DNA of 18,358 nucleotides from an uncultured Clostridia bacterium. Its GTDB lineage: Bacteria; Bacillota; Clostridia; TANB77; CAG-508. Shown here piece by piece: positions 1 through 7,629 of this stretch. Numbering within the stretch: the first letter of the stretch is position 1; every line of letters starts with the position of its first letter. Both the position numbers and the translations under genes were made by a program. The notes below the pieces were generated by a model, which made no database searches, was not told where the DNA came from, and worked only from the letters and a program-made list of their open reading frames with translations. Location of the stretch: the NCBI GenBank assembly GCA_934167435.1, contig CAKPKZ010000018.1:1-18358 (forward strand). The letters run 5' to 3'.

Positions 1-1
1 A

Positions 2-337
2 GACAAAAAAATAACAGATAATGATGTGGATTTTACAATTATAAATCTAGAAATTAGACAGGTAAATTCATGGATTTATTTATTAGAGCAAAATGGAGGA
101 AAGTATCCAGATTTTAAACAAGAAAAACTCGAAGATGGGACTACTGTAACTTATCCACAATATAGAACTGTTGAAAATAGAGCAAGAAAAGTATGGACAG
201 TAAATATTCATTATAAGAAAGGTAAGCCAGATCCTAATAACGAAAAGAAATATAATACAAAGTCAATTTTTGTTGATGTAACCACAGGAGAAATTATAGG
301 AGGGGCTGATGAATCTTATTGGGAAGAAAAAAATTAA
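2..337 (+). CDS. C-terminal part of an unidentified protein (5' end outside window)
   Basis: The reading frame is open from base 2 to the TAA at 335-337 and continues off the left edge, so this is the 3' end of a longer gene. A GTG at 26 is in frame but has no ribosome binding site, and I do not believe it is the start. The visible 111 residues are hydrophilic, without membrane segments. The end, with a VWTVNIHY strand, a charged loop and then FVDVTTGEIIGG, resembles the closing strands of PepSY-like or other secreted beta-rich domains, where a conserved D-x-x-T-G-E-I motif closes the fold. That is a weak family hint only. A terminator follows at 374-407. Confidence 0.55.
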   Translation, partial: DKKITDNDVDFTIINLEIRQVNSWIYLLEQNGGKYPDFKQEKLEDGTTVTYPQYRTVENRARKVWTVNIHYKKGKPDPNNEKKYNTKSIFVDVTTGEIIGGADESYWEEKN

Positions 338-373
338 ATATTTTTAAATTTTGTAAAAAATATAAAAGAAGTG

Positions 374-407
374 AAGGTTAGATTTCAAATCTGGCCTTTT
401 TCTTTTT
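374..407 (+). terminator. Rho-independent terminator
   Basis: Arms 374-383 and 389-398 pair over 10 bp, with two G-U pairs and a five-base loop. They run into a U-rich tract (TTTTTCTTTTT, 397-407). It closes the partial gene at the left edge and separates it from the envelope operon. Confidence 0.75.
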
Positions 408-417
408 ATAAAATGTA

Positions 418-447
418 TTGACAAGATTAAACAATGTTATATAAAAT
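418..447 (+). promoter_or_regulatory. Sigma-A-type promoter for the envelope operon
   Basis: A perfect -35 TTGACA (418-423) is followed by TATAAA (440-445, 16-nt spacer) or TAAAAT (442-447, 18-nt spacer). It lies about 120 bases upstream of the LiaF-like gene, leaving a long AU-rich leader (about 455-565) in which I see no clear hairpin. Confidence 0.6.
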
Positions 448-565
448 ATGAGTAATGCATAATATATGTCATTAGAAAGTAATAGGTAAATAAATTTTTA
501 AAATCTTGTTTATGTAAAAAGCATAAATAAAAATAATTTATAAAGAGGAAAAGGGGAAATAAGTA

Positions 566-1249
566 ATGAAAAAATTTGGAAATGTATTATGGGGAATAGT
601 TTTAATAATTATAGGATTAATAATTGGTGGTAATTCACTTGGATTAACAAATATCAATATATTTTTTGAAGGCTGGTGGACATTATTTATTATAATACCA
701 TGCTTTATAGGATTATTTAAAGAAAATGAAAAAACAGGAAATATAATTGGATTATTAATAGGAATAGCACTACTTTTAGGATGTCGAAACATTTTAGATT
801 TTGATTTAATATTGAAACTAGCATTCCCTACAATTTTAGTAATAATAGGGTTATCAATTATTTTCAGAGACACTTTAGGTGGAAAAGTAAGTAACGAAAT
901 AAAAAAATTAAATGAAAAAAGAAATGGAGAAAATTCGTATTGTGCTATATTTGCAGGACAGAATGTAAATTTTAATGAAGAAAAATTTACAGGAGCAGAT
1001 TTAACAGCAGTATTTGGTGGGATAAAATGTGATTTAAGAAATGCAATTATAGACTCAGATGTGGTAATTAATGCAAGTAGTACATTTGGAGGAATAGAAA
1101 TTTTTGTACCATCAAATGTAAAGATAAAAATTAAATCAATACCTATATTTGGTGGAGTAGATAATAAAGCAAATACAAAAACAGATGAAAATAGCCATAC
1201 TATATATATAAATAGCACAGCTATATTCGGAGGTGTTGAAATAAAATGA
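566..1249 (+). CDS. LiaF-like (YvqF family) cell-envelope stress membrane protein
   Basis: This 227-residue protein has four hydrophobic segments (about residues 7-21, 39-51, 59-72 and 83-100). A charged linker follows, then a beta-rich C-terminal domain with four FGG turns (150-152, 174-176, 195-197, 221-223). That layout matches the LiaI/LiaF-like membrane region plus LiaF C-terminal domain. In Bacillus and relatives LiaF restrains a LiaRS-type two-component system that responds to cell-wall-active antibiotics, but no kinase or regulator gene is next to it here. The start has AGGGG at 552-556. The TGA overlaps the next ATG by four bases (ATGA), suggesting translational coupling. The family assignment is good. 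The signalling role is inferred and could differ, because FGG-repeat proteins occur in several contexts. Confidence 0.8.
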   Translation: MKKFGNVLWGIVLIIIGLIIGGNSLGLTNINIFFEGWWTLFIIIPCFIGLFKENEKTGNIIGLLIGIALLLGCRNILDFDLILKLAFPTILVIIGLSIIFRDTLGGKVSNEIKKLNEKRNGENSYCAIFAGQNVNFNEEKFTGADLTAVFGGIKCDLRNAIIDSDVVINASSTFGGIEIFVPSNVKIKIKSIPIFGGVDNKANTKTDENSHTIYINSTAIFGGVEIK

Positions 1250-1917
1250 CAGCAGCACAAAAAATAATATTTATTATAATAAGTATAGTACTAATAGGAA
1301 TAAGCTTTTTAAGCGGATTTTATACAAAAGTTTATATTGACAAAATTCAATTAATAAAAGATAAGGAAAAGCAAACTAGTTTAGCATCTTTAATGTCAGA
1401 AAATGATATAAATAAATTAAAACAAACTATTGAAAAAGATGAAGCGGATTATGGTAAGAATTACAAAAAATTTGAAACATATAGTCCACAAGTATATAAA
1501 AAAGAACCAGATAGAATTTATTTTAAATCTTCAAAAATAGGTGCTTTTTATGTATTTGAAAAAAATGACAATAATTACAAACATTTATTAGAAGTTGCAG
1601 AAGATAGAATGCACTATTCTGTAATAGATGATTATAATTTAAATTGTTTCACACCTGTTTCAATTAACCAAATGATAACATCAGAAGAAAATTATATTAT
1701 TTTTGACTATGATAATATAAATTTATCTGAACTAGATGAAGAGTATAATAGAGATATTATTTTTAGATTTGCAGAAAATACTAGGTTATATAGGTTAGTT
1801 ACTTACTTATCATATTATAAAGAATCTGTATTAAAAAATAATTTACCCAAAAAAGAATTTTCTATTAACACAAAAATGACAGGATATGAATATATGACAT
1901 ATGTAGTTGGAGATTAA
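1246..1917 (+). CDS. Hypothetical protein with one N-terminal membrane segment
   Basis: I do not recognise this 223-residue protein. It has one strong hydrophobic segment at residues 7-27 with a short N-terminus, consistent with a signal anchor and an extracytoplasmic body. A charged, probably helical stretch (about 35-75) follows, then a mixed Tyr- and Asn-rich domain with a single Cys. There is no lipobox and no catalytic motif that I can name. Its ATG overlaps the stop of the LiaF-like gene by four bases, and the glycosyltransferase gene starts 33 bases after its stop. It is therefore almost certainly made with its neighbours and may be an accessory factor for the envelope system. Confidence 0.7.
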   Translation: MTAAQKIIFIIISIVLIGISFLSGFYTKVYIDKIQLIKDKEKQTSLASLMSENDINKLKQTIEKDEADYGKNYKKFETYSPQVYKKEPDRIYFKSSKIGAFYVFEKNDNNYKHLLEVAEDRMHYSVIDDYNLNCFTPVSINQMITSEENYIIFDYDNINLSELDEEYNRDIIFRFAENTRLYRLVTYLSYYKESVLKNNLPKKEFSINTKMTGYEYMTYVVGD

Positions 1918-1950
1918 AAAATAATATATTTTAGTTTTAGGGGAGAGCGG

Positions 1951-3267
1951 ATGGATTTAAAAAAGAATTTATTTAACATATTAAAAGTAGCAGTTTTAAT
2001 AATGTTTTGTTTAGCCATTTATATGAATAACATCATATTTATGATTACAACAATAAGTTTTCAATTTATATCTGCAATAGTTTTTGGTTGGTCAATATTA
2101 ATTAGTATTTTAGGAAACTTAAAGAAAAAGGAATATAAAAAATTCTGTGAGAAAAATTTTAAATTTAATATTATAATATGTGCACATAACGAAGAAAATG
2201 TAATTCACGGTATTTTAAATAGTATAGAAATGCAGACATATCCAGCAGATTATTGGAAAGTGTATTTAATTGCAGATAATTGTACTGATAATACCGTTAA
2301 AATAGCAAACAAATATAATTTTGTGCATATATATGAACACAAAACAGAAGGCGCTAAAAGAAAAGGAATTGCCTTAAAATGGGGGATTAATAAAATACTT
2401 GCAGATCATTCGGATTTTGGAGATGCATTTATAGTGTTTGATGCAGACAATCAAATTATTCCAGAATTTTTAGAAGTCTTTAATAGAAAATTCCAAGAAG
2501 GAAGTAAAATAGTAGCAGGAAAACGTGTTGCTATAAATCCATATGACTCACTTATAGCAAATTGGTATGCAATTTATTGGAGTATTATTATGAATTTATT
2601 CTGCAAACCACACAAAAATTTAGGGCTATCAGCAACATTATCTGGAACTGGATTAGGTTTTACAAAAGAGTTGATAGAGAAAAATGGTTTTAATACCAAA
2701 ACAATGACAGAAGATATTGAATTTGCAATGCAAAATAATATAAAAGGAACAAGAATTAATTATGCAGAAGAAGCTATTTATTATGATGAACAACCAACAT
2801 CATTTAAGCCTATGGTACATCAATTAAGTAGATGGGCAACAGGGGGAAATGAAACCATAAAATATTATATAAAAGATATGCTAAAAGCATTTATAAAAAG
2901 TCCAAGTATAAAAAGATTTGATTCTTTATGTACAACTTTTGTTGGAAATTCTATGGCATTTTCAGTACTTACAGGTATAATGTTAGCAATAATGGCTTTT
3001 AGATATGGAGGATTTTGGAGTGACTATGCATTTAAAACTGGGATGATTTTAAATTTAATAACATATTTAGCTGCTATATTTTCGGCCAAAGCATGCAACC
3101 TAAAAATAAAAAAATTAGCATTTTCAATTTTATTGTATCCAATATTTATACTTATGTTTGGAATGATTTCATTTGGCACTATATTTTTCCCAGAAAAGAT
3201 ATGGTATAAAATAGAACACTATGGAAAGTATCTAAATGAAAGGAGAAAAAAAGTTGAAACAGAATGA
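1951..3267 (+). CDS. Membrane family 2 glycosyltransferase (processive QxxRW type)
   Basis: This 438-residue protein has two N-terminal hydrophobic segments (about 10-55). A GT2 catalytic domain follows, and then three or so C-terminal membrane segments (about 333-352, 362-380, 388-413). The signature residues are all visible: the CAHNEEN nucleotide-binding turn (78-83), D109 in the IADN motif, the DAD metal site (164-166), the TED catalytic-base motif (253-255) and Q-L-S-R-W (291-295). Together these are typical of processive synthases such as hyaluronan, cellulose and poly-GlcNAc synthases, which polymerise a sugar from a nucleotide donor and pass the chain through the membrane. The actual sugar cannot be read from the sequence. 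AGGGGAG at 1939-1945 supports the start. Its 3' end overlaps the next gene, an ABC transporter. Confidence 0.85.
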   Translation: MDLKKNLFNILKVAVLIMFCLAIYMNNIIFMITTISFQFISAIVFGWSILISILGNLKKKEYKKFCEKNFKFNIIICAHNEENVIHGILNSIEMQTYPADYWKVYLIADNCTDNTVKIANKYNFVHIYEHKTEGAKRKGIALKWGINKILADHSDFGDAFIVFDADNQIIPEFLEVFNRKFQEGSKIVAGKRVAINPYDSLIANWYAIYWSIIMNLFCKPHKNLGLSATLSGTGLGFTKELIEKNGFNTKTMTEDIEFAMQNNIKGTRINYAEEAIYYDEQPTSFKPMVHQLSRWATGGNETIKYYIKDMLKAFIKSPSIKRFDSLCTTFVGNSMAFSVLTGIMLAIMAFRYGGFWSDYAFKTGMILNLITYLAAIFSAKACNLKIKKLAFSILLYPIFILMFGMISFGTIFFPEKIWYKIEHYGKYLNERRKKVETE

Positions 3268-4918
3268 AAGTTTAGCATTTAGTGTAAGGGAACTTAAGAA
3301 AAAAGTAAATAAAAATAAAATATTGCTAGATAATATATCTTTAGATATAAAAAGAAATACACTTGTTGCTATTATAGGTCCTTCAGGAGCTGGAAAAACT
3401 ACGTTTTTAAAATCACTTTGCGATAAAGAACAATTTGAAAGTGGTACAATATCTTATTATAATCAAAATGGCAAACTTCAAGAAACAATGCCGCAATTTG
3501 GATATGTACCACAAGAAAATATAATACATGAAGAGCTAAAATTAAAAGAAATGCTTTTTTATTATGCAAAGCTGAATTTACCTAAAAAAACCAAAAATGA
3601 TGAAATATATGAAAGAATTGATGAGGTATTACAAGATTTAGATATAAAAGAGTGTGAAAACCAAATAATAAAGAGTCTTAGTGGTGGAGAAAAAAAGAGA
3701 GCCAATATGGCAGCAGAACTTTTAAGAAATCCGGAATATTTTTTTCTAGATGAACCCAATACAGGACTAGATCCATACACAGAGAAAAAATTAGTAGAAA
3801 CATTAAAAAAACTAACTAATAAAAATAAAACAATAATATTTGTTTCACATTCATTATCATTTTTAGATATGTGTGATCAAGTAATTGTAATAGGTAAAGG
3901 TGGAAAATTATGCTTTTCGGGTACGATAAGTGAAATTAAAGAGTTTTTTAATGATAATAATTACATAAATATTTATGGTAAAGTGCAAAAAGAAACTGAA
4001 AAATGGCAAAAAAAGTTTACAAGAATTAATAATATATCACATTGGCCAAACACAAAGATGAAAATTAAAACAGCAAAAAAAGATACTATATATCAATTTA
4101 AAATATTAACTAAAAGATATATAAAATTATTGTTAAGCGATAAGAAAAATTTAATATTATTGTTTTTACAAGCCCCAGTTTTTGCACTTGCAATTAAATC
4201 TGTAACAAGAGAAGGCCTATACACTTTATTTTGGGATACTCAAGAAATACTATTTGCATTTGTATGTTCTGGAATATGGATGGGCTTATTTAATTCTTTA
4301 AGGGAAATATGTAAAGAATTAAATATAGTAAAATGTGAAACAAAAAATAATGTATCTTTAGTAAGCTATATATTATCCAAACTAGTTGTAATTGGAGTAA
4401 TTTGTTTAATTCAAAGTATAACATTAGTTCTTGCGTATTCATTATTAGAAAAATTTCCAACGAAATCTATTTTTACATATCCAATTGTAGAAATAATAAT
4501 ATCAGTATTTTTAATAACAATTACTTCATCTTGTATGGGATTAATGTTTTCGACACTATTTAAAAATCAAAACAGAGTTATGACTATTGCTCCTTATCTA
4601 TTAATACCACATTTATTGTTTTCAGGAGTATTATATCAACTAAATGATAAATTATTAATTTTAGCTAAATTTATAATTGGTTATTGGGGAACAAATGCAC
4701 TAAGTATATCATCACATTTAACAGAGCTATCTTCAACAGAGGAGACAATTATTGGCGGGCAATTCGATGGAATGAAATTTGCACCACCATTACCAGAAAA
4801 AGCATATATTATTAATAATTTTCAATGTCTTATTGAGAACTGGGGAGCTTTAATTTTAGGTTCAATCATTATGAGTATTTTATGTTATTATTTCTTGAAA
4901 AGAAATGTAAAAGATTAA
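3236..4918 (+). CDS. ABCG-like ABC transporter, fused ATPase and permease
   Basis: Numbered from the ATG at 3236, the N-terminal ATPase has Walker A GPSGAGKT (48-55), Q-loop VPQEN (91-95), signature LSGGEKKR (148-155), Walker B FFLDEP (169-174) and switch H205. From about residue 300 an ABC-2-type membrane domain has roughly six hydrophobic segments. ATPase followed by permease in one half-transporter is the ABCG (White) arrangement, usually linked to lipid or amphiphile export. The true start is probably TTG at 3254, which has AGGAG at 3241-3245 eight bases upstream. The ATG at 3236 has no such site. The TTG start gives 554 residues and a 14-base overlap with the glycosyltransferase gene. 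It may move the glycosyltransferase product or a lipid carrier; that is inference. Confidence 0.85.
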   Translation: MKGEKKLKQNESLAFSVRELKKKVNKNKILLDNISLDIKRNTLVAIIGPSGAGKTTFLKSLCDKEQFESGTISYYNQNGKLQETMPQFGYVPQENIIHEELKLKEMLFYYAKLNLPKKTKNDEIYERIDEVLQDLDIKECENQIIKSLSGGEKKRANMAAELLRNPEYFFLDEPNTGLDPYTEKKLVETLKKLTNKNKTIIFVSHSLSFLDMCDQVIVIGKGGKLCFSGTISEIKEFFNDNNYINIYGKVQKETEKWQKKFTRINNISHWPNTKMKIKTAKKDTIYQFKILTKRYIKLLLSDKKNLILLFLQAPVFALAIKSVTREGLYTLFWDTQEILFAFVCSGIWMGLFNSLREICKELNIVKCETKNNVSLVSYILSKLVVIGVICLIQSITLVLAYSLLEKFPTKSIFTYPIVEIIISVFLITITSSCMGLMFSTLFKNQNRVMTIAPYLLIPHLLFSGVLYQLNDKLLILAKFIIGYWGTNALSISSHLTELSSTEETIIGGQFDGMKFAPPLPEKAYIINNFQCLIENWGALILGSIIMSILCYYFLKRNVKD

Positions 4919-5017
4919 AATGAAAAAAATATTATTATAAAATATGATAATTATCGGTTATGACGATTTATTTAAAAGAAGAAAAAATAATACTTAATTA
5001 ATAATGGAGGAATATAT

Positions 5018-6031
5018 ATGAAAGATGAATTCATAAAAAAATTTTATAATGAGGTAATGCAAAATTTAGAAGGAGACTATAAAATAATATTAGAGCCAGG
5101 TAGAAGTTTAACCCAAGATTGGATTGAATATGACAAAGTAAAATGGAAAATGGATGAAGATTTAGAAAATTTAGTAGAAGAATTACTAAAAGAAAACGAA
5201 ATAAGTTTTGAAGAGAAAATATTAGAAGTTTATAAATATATATGTTTAAATTATATATATGATGATAATGTACTATACTTTTTTAAAAGAGATTGTAGGG
5301 ATATAAATAATATAAAATATATTGCTGTTGATTGGTATGGAAGAATAGTTGGTCAAAAATGGATAGAAAATAGAAAGAAACATAATAGAAGAATATGTTA
5401 TGAATTTGCTAGGTTTTATGCAAAAGCAATAAATAAACTACTAGATGGAAATGATAAATTAGAAGCTTTTATGGTTGGAGATAAAGAAAATTTACATTAT
5501 GTTGTGGGATTAACAGGAGAAAAATATAGTGTGATTTTAGATTTAGATGATTTTAATAATATAAAAGATCTTACTAGATTAAAATTAGGTTTAAAAATTA
5601 AAGGAATAAAAATTCTTAGAGACAACCAGGGAGAATTTGGAAAAGCTGTAAACAAATTTAATGAAAGAAAAAAAGATGAATTGACAGAGATTGAAGAAGC
5701 AAAAAAGGAATTAAGAGATAAGAATATTATTAAATATTTTAATAAAGTTATAAAAGTATTAAATAGTTATAATATTGATTCACAGGGATTTTGTGAGTAT
5801 ATAAGAGCAATTATTGAAAAAGAGGGTATAGAAATAGAAAAAATTTGGAAAGAAGTAAAAGGAGCAGAAGAAAAAAGGTATGCAAGATGTATAATATTCG
5901 AATTTGATTCTAAGACATACTTGGTAGATAGTGTTGATAAAACATTAAGAATAATTAAAAAAGAAAATTTAAATAATAATATTTTTATATTTAACCCAGA
6001 GGAACATGAATATTCTTATTATGGAGGGTGA
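5018..6031 (+). CDS. Transglutaminase-like (cysteine protease fold) cytosolic protein
   Basis: This 337-residue protein has no signal peptide or membrane segment and starts behind TGGAGG (5005-5010). The middle fits a transglutaminase core: a helix around VYKYICLNYIYDD (71-83), then RRICYEFARFYAKAI with C127 at a helix start, then NLHYVVG with H160, then YSVILDLDDF with D175 or D177. The order Cys, His, Asp and spacings near 33 and 15 match the catalytic triad of the family. The C-terminal 130 residues are charged and helical, followed by a small beta part. Such folds include proteases, amidases and cross-linking enzymes; the substrate is unknown. It stands alone between the ABC gene (99 bases upstream) and tag (27 bases downstream). 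Confidence 0.55.
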   Translation: MKDEFIKKFYNEVMQNLEGDYKIILEPGRSLTQDWIEYDKVKWKMDEDLENLVEELLKENEISFEEKILEVYKYICLNYIYDDNVLYFFKRDCRDINNIKYIAVDWYGRIVGQKWIENRKKHNRRICYEFARFYAKAINKLLDGNDKLEAFMVGDKENLHYVVGLTGEKYSVILDLDDFNNIKDLTRLKLGLKIKGIKILRDNQGEFGKAVNKFNERKKDELTEIEEAKKELRDKNIIKYFNKVIKVLNSYNIDSQGFCEYIRAIIEKEGIEIEKIWKEVKGAEEKRYARCIIFEFDSKTYLVDSVDKTLRIIKKENLNNNIFIFNPEEHEYSYYGG

Positions 6032-6058
6032 ATGCATAGTGTTAGAAGGAGTTAAAAA

Positions 6059-6613
6059 ATGAATAATAAAACTAGGTGTAAATGGTGTAATCCTAAAAAT
6101 TCAATTTATATAAAATACCATGATGAAGAATGGGGAAAACCTAAATATGACGATAAATCCTTATTAGAGTTATTGATATTAGAATCATTTCAATCAGGGC
6201 TTTCATGGGAATGCATATTAAATAAAAGAGAAGCATTTAGAAAAGCATATGATAATTTTGAAATTAATAAAATTATTAATTATAATGAGTTAAAAATTTC
6301 AAAATTATTATCAAATGAAGAAATAATAAGAAATAAATTAAAAATAGAGGCAAGTATAAATAACACAAAAATATTTAAGAGCATACAAAATGAATATGGA
6401 ACATTTTATAACTATTTAAAAACATTTACTAATGGTAAAATTATATACGAAATTAATAAAACAACATCTGAATTATCAGACAATATTTCAAAAGATTTAA
6501 AGAAAAAAGGAATGAAATTTGTAGGCTCAACGATAATATATTCATATTTACAAGCAATAGGAGTTATCTATTCGCATGATAAGGAATGTTTTATGTATAA
6601 AAATCAAAAATAA
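6059..6613 (+). CDS. tag: DNA-3-methyladenine glycosylase I
   Basis: This enzyme removes 3-methyladenine from alkylated DNA as the first step of base excision repair. At 184 residues the protein has the usual family length. The zinc-binding set of E. coli Tag (Cys4, His17, His175, Cys179) is present as C7, H21, H173 and C177. The CKWC start, the YHDEEWG motif (20-26) and the LESFQSGLSW stretch (41-50), which carries the base-recognition Glu (E42), are all intact. AAGGAG at 6046-6051 supports the ATG. It lies 27 bases after the transglutaminase-like gene and is probably co-transcribed with it. A strong terminator follows at once. Confidence 0.93.
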   Translation: MNNKTRCKWCNPKNSIYIKYHDEEWGKPKYDDKSLLELLILESFQSGLSWECILNKREAFRKAYDNFEINKIINYNELKISKLLSNEEIIRNKLKIEASINNTKIFKSIQNEYGTFYNYLKTFTNGKIIYEINKTTSELSDNISKDLKKKGMKFVGSTIIYSYLQAIGVIYSHDKECFMYKNQK

Positions 6614-6620
6614 AAGAAAA

Positions 6621-6657
6621 GTTAAATTAGAGATGCTAAACTAATTTAACTTTTTTT
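6621..6657 (+). terminator. Rho-independent terminator after tag
   Basis: A perfect 10-bp stem (GTTAAATTAG at 6621-6630, CTAATTTAAC at 6641-6650) with a ten-base loop is followed by seven T (6651-6657). Confidence 0.9.
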
Positions 6658-6674
6658 AAAATTAAAAAAAACTA

Positions 6675-6710
6675 TTGACTTCGAGCTAACTCTAAGTGAT
6701 CATATATTAT
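6675..6710 (+). promoter_or_regulatory. MerR-type promoter with palindromic operator
   Basis: A TTGACT -35 (6675-6680) is followed by the near-perfect palindrome CTTCGAG-CTAA-CTCTAAG (6679-6696), and the best -10 is TATATT (6703-6708). The spacing between the boxes is longer than the usual 17, as expected for MerR-family promoters that are untwisted on activation, but the exact -10 is ambiguous. The operator resembles those of AdhR/NmlR-like regulators and sits directly upstream of a MerR gene, so autoregulation is likely. Confidence 0.65.
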
Positions 6711-6742
6711 ATGAAAAATAAATATATTATGGAGGTGAAAAA

Positions 6743-7129
6743 ATGACAATAGCAGAAGTTGGAAAAAAATATAACTTAACACCAGATACACTGCGATATT
6801 ATGAAAGAATAGGGCTAATATCAAATGTTCCAAGACAAAAAAATGGAATAAGAAATTATGATGATAAAACTTGTAGAAGAATAGAATTTATTAAATGTAT
6901 GAGAGATGCAGGGGTAGAAATCGAAATATTAATAGAGTATATTAGTTTATTTGAAAAAGGAAAAAGCACAGTAAAAGCTAGGCAGCAATTATTAGAAGAA
7001 CAAAAAGAAAAGTTGCTAAATAAACAGAAAAACATTAATGAAACCATTAAGAAATTAAATTATAAATTACAACTTTATGATGAAATTATTGATGGAAAAA
7101 GGAAAGATTTTACTGAAATTGATGAATAA
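6743..7129 (+). CDS. MerR-family transcriptional regulator
   Basis: This 128-residue protein has the classic MerR N-terminal winged helix-turn-helix: MTIAEVGKKYNLTPDTLRYY then ERIGLI (residues 1-26), followed by the R-x-Y-D wing and the FIKCMRDAG recognition stretch. A long helix (about 73-115) forms the antiparallel dimer coiled coil. The effector region is short and has no conserved metal-binding Cys pair, so it belongs with the small AdhR/NmlR-like regulators of stress or aldehyde response rather than the mercury or copper sensors. GGAGGTG (6731-6737) gives a strong start. Its natural target was probably the following gene, of which only a fragment remains. Confidence 0.9.
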   Translation: MTIAEVGKKYNLTPDTLRYYERIGLISNVPRQKNGIRNYDDKTCRRIEFIKCMRDAGVEIEILIEYISLFEKGKSTVKARQQLLEEQKEKLLNKQKNINETIKKLNYKLQLYDEIIDGKRKDFTEIDE

Positions 7130-7150
7130 TAAAAAAGGAGAAAGATTATT

Positions 7151-7234
7151 ATGTATTTAGAAAATATTAATGGACCAGAAGATATAAAAAAATTAAACAT
7201 TAAAGAGTTAGATATATATGGCTATAAGTGCTAA
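7151..7234 (+). pseudogene. dxs: N-terminal remnant of dxs (1-deoxy-D-xylulose-5-phosphate synthase)
   Basis: AAGGAG at 7135-7140 and an ATG at 7151 begin a reading frame whose first 20 or so residues, MYLENINGPEDIKKLNIKEL, match the very conserved start of DXS. After about residue 21 the resemblance stops and the frame ends at TAA 7232-7234. DXS is normally over 600 residues, so only about 3% is left. The homology breaks near 7211-7217, where the sequence passes into part of an unrelated membrane-protein gene. This looks like a deletion junction. Identification rests on a short segment, though a distinctive one. Confidence 0.65.
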
Positions 7235-7502
7235 AGTATCTGGAACACAAGAATTTTGGAATTATTTTTGGACAGGATATATAGAAATGACATTTATTAG
7301 CTTAGGTGATTTCTTCTTTCTTGATTGTTATTTAAGAGCAAAAGTAAAAGATAAAGAAATGATTAAGGGAGCAGAAAAAAGCAAAGCATGGGAAGCAAAA
7401 GAATGGATGAAATTGGCAATTCCAGAACACTTTCTATTTTGGCCAATTATTATATGTCCAGTAGTTGGATTACTTGTTGCAGGAATTAGTAATATTTTTT
7501 AA
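7218..7502 (+). pseudogene. C-terminal fragment of a membrane protein
   Basis: This 94-codon frame starts at an ATG without a proper ribosome binding site and is preceded closely by an in-frame TAG (7209-7211). It encodes an aromatic-rich segment (WNYFWTGYIEMTFISLGDFF), a charged middle and a hydrophobic C-terminal segment of about 23 residues ending at ISNIF. That reads as the end of an integral membrane protein that has lost its front, not as a complete gene. I do not know the family. Its position after a MerR gene suggests the original membrane partner of that regulator, which is inference. It could still be a short functional membrane protein if translated from the ATG. Confidence 0.5.
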
Positions 7503-7514
7503 ATAAATTTACTT

Positions 7515-7557
7515 AAAAAACTAAAAAAAGAAGTTCAAATTCTTTTTTTAGTTTTTT
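7515..7557 (+). terminator. Long perfect terminator hairpin
   Basis: An 18-bp perfect stem (arms 7515-7532 and 7540-7557) encloses a seven-base loop. It is A-rich on the left and T-rich on the right, so it can terminate transcription in either direction. It separates the MerR unit from polA. Confidence 0.85.
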
Positions 7558-7588
7558 ATAGTTTTTATAGAAAAAAATATAAATTATG

Positions 7589-7597
7589 TGATATAAT
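7589..7597 (+). promoter_or_regulatory. Extended -10 promoter for polA
   Basis: TGA-TATAAT (7589-7597) is a consensus -10 with the TGn extension, 32 bases upstream of the polA start. No good -35 is visible, as is common for extended -10 promoters. Confidence 0.55.
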
Positions 7598-7629
7598 GAC
7601 TAAATAAAAACATAAGAGGAGGAAGTAGA

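Noticed and set aside
26..337. GTG at 26 as the start of the left-edge gene
   Set aside because: No ribosome binding site, and the frame is open upstream to the edge.
538..1260. 240-codon reverse-strand frame over the LiaF-like gene
   Set aside because: It mirrors the FGG repeats as repeated PPN motifs and lacks a ribosome binding site; the + strand frame has clear family features.
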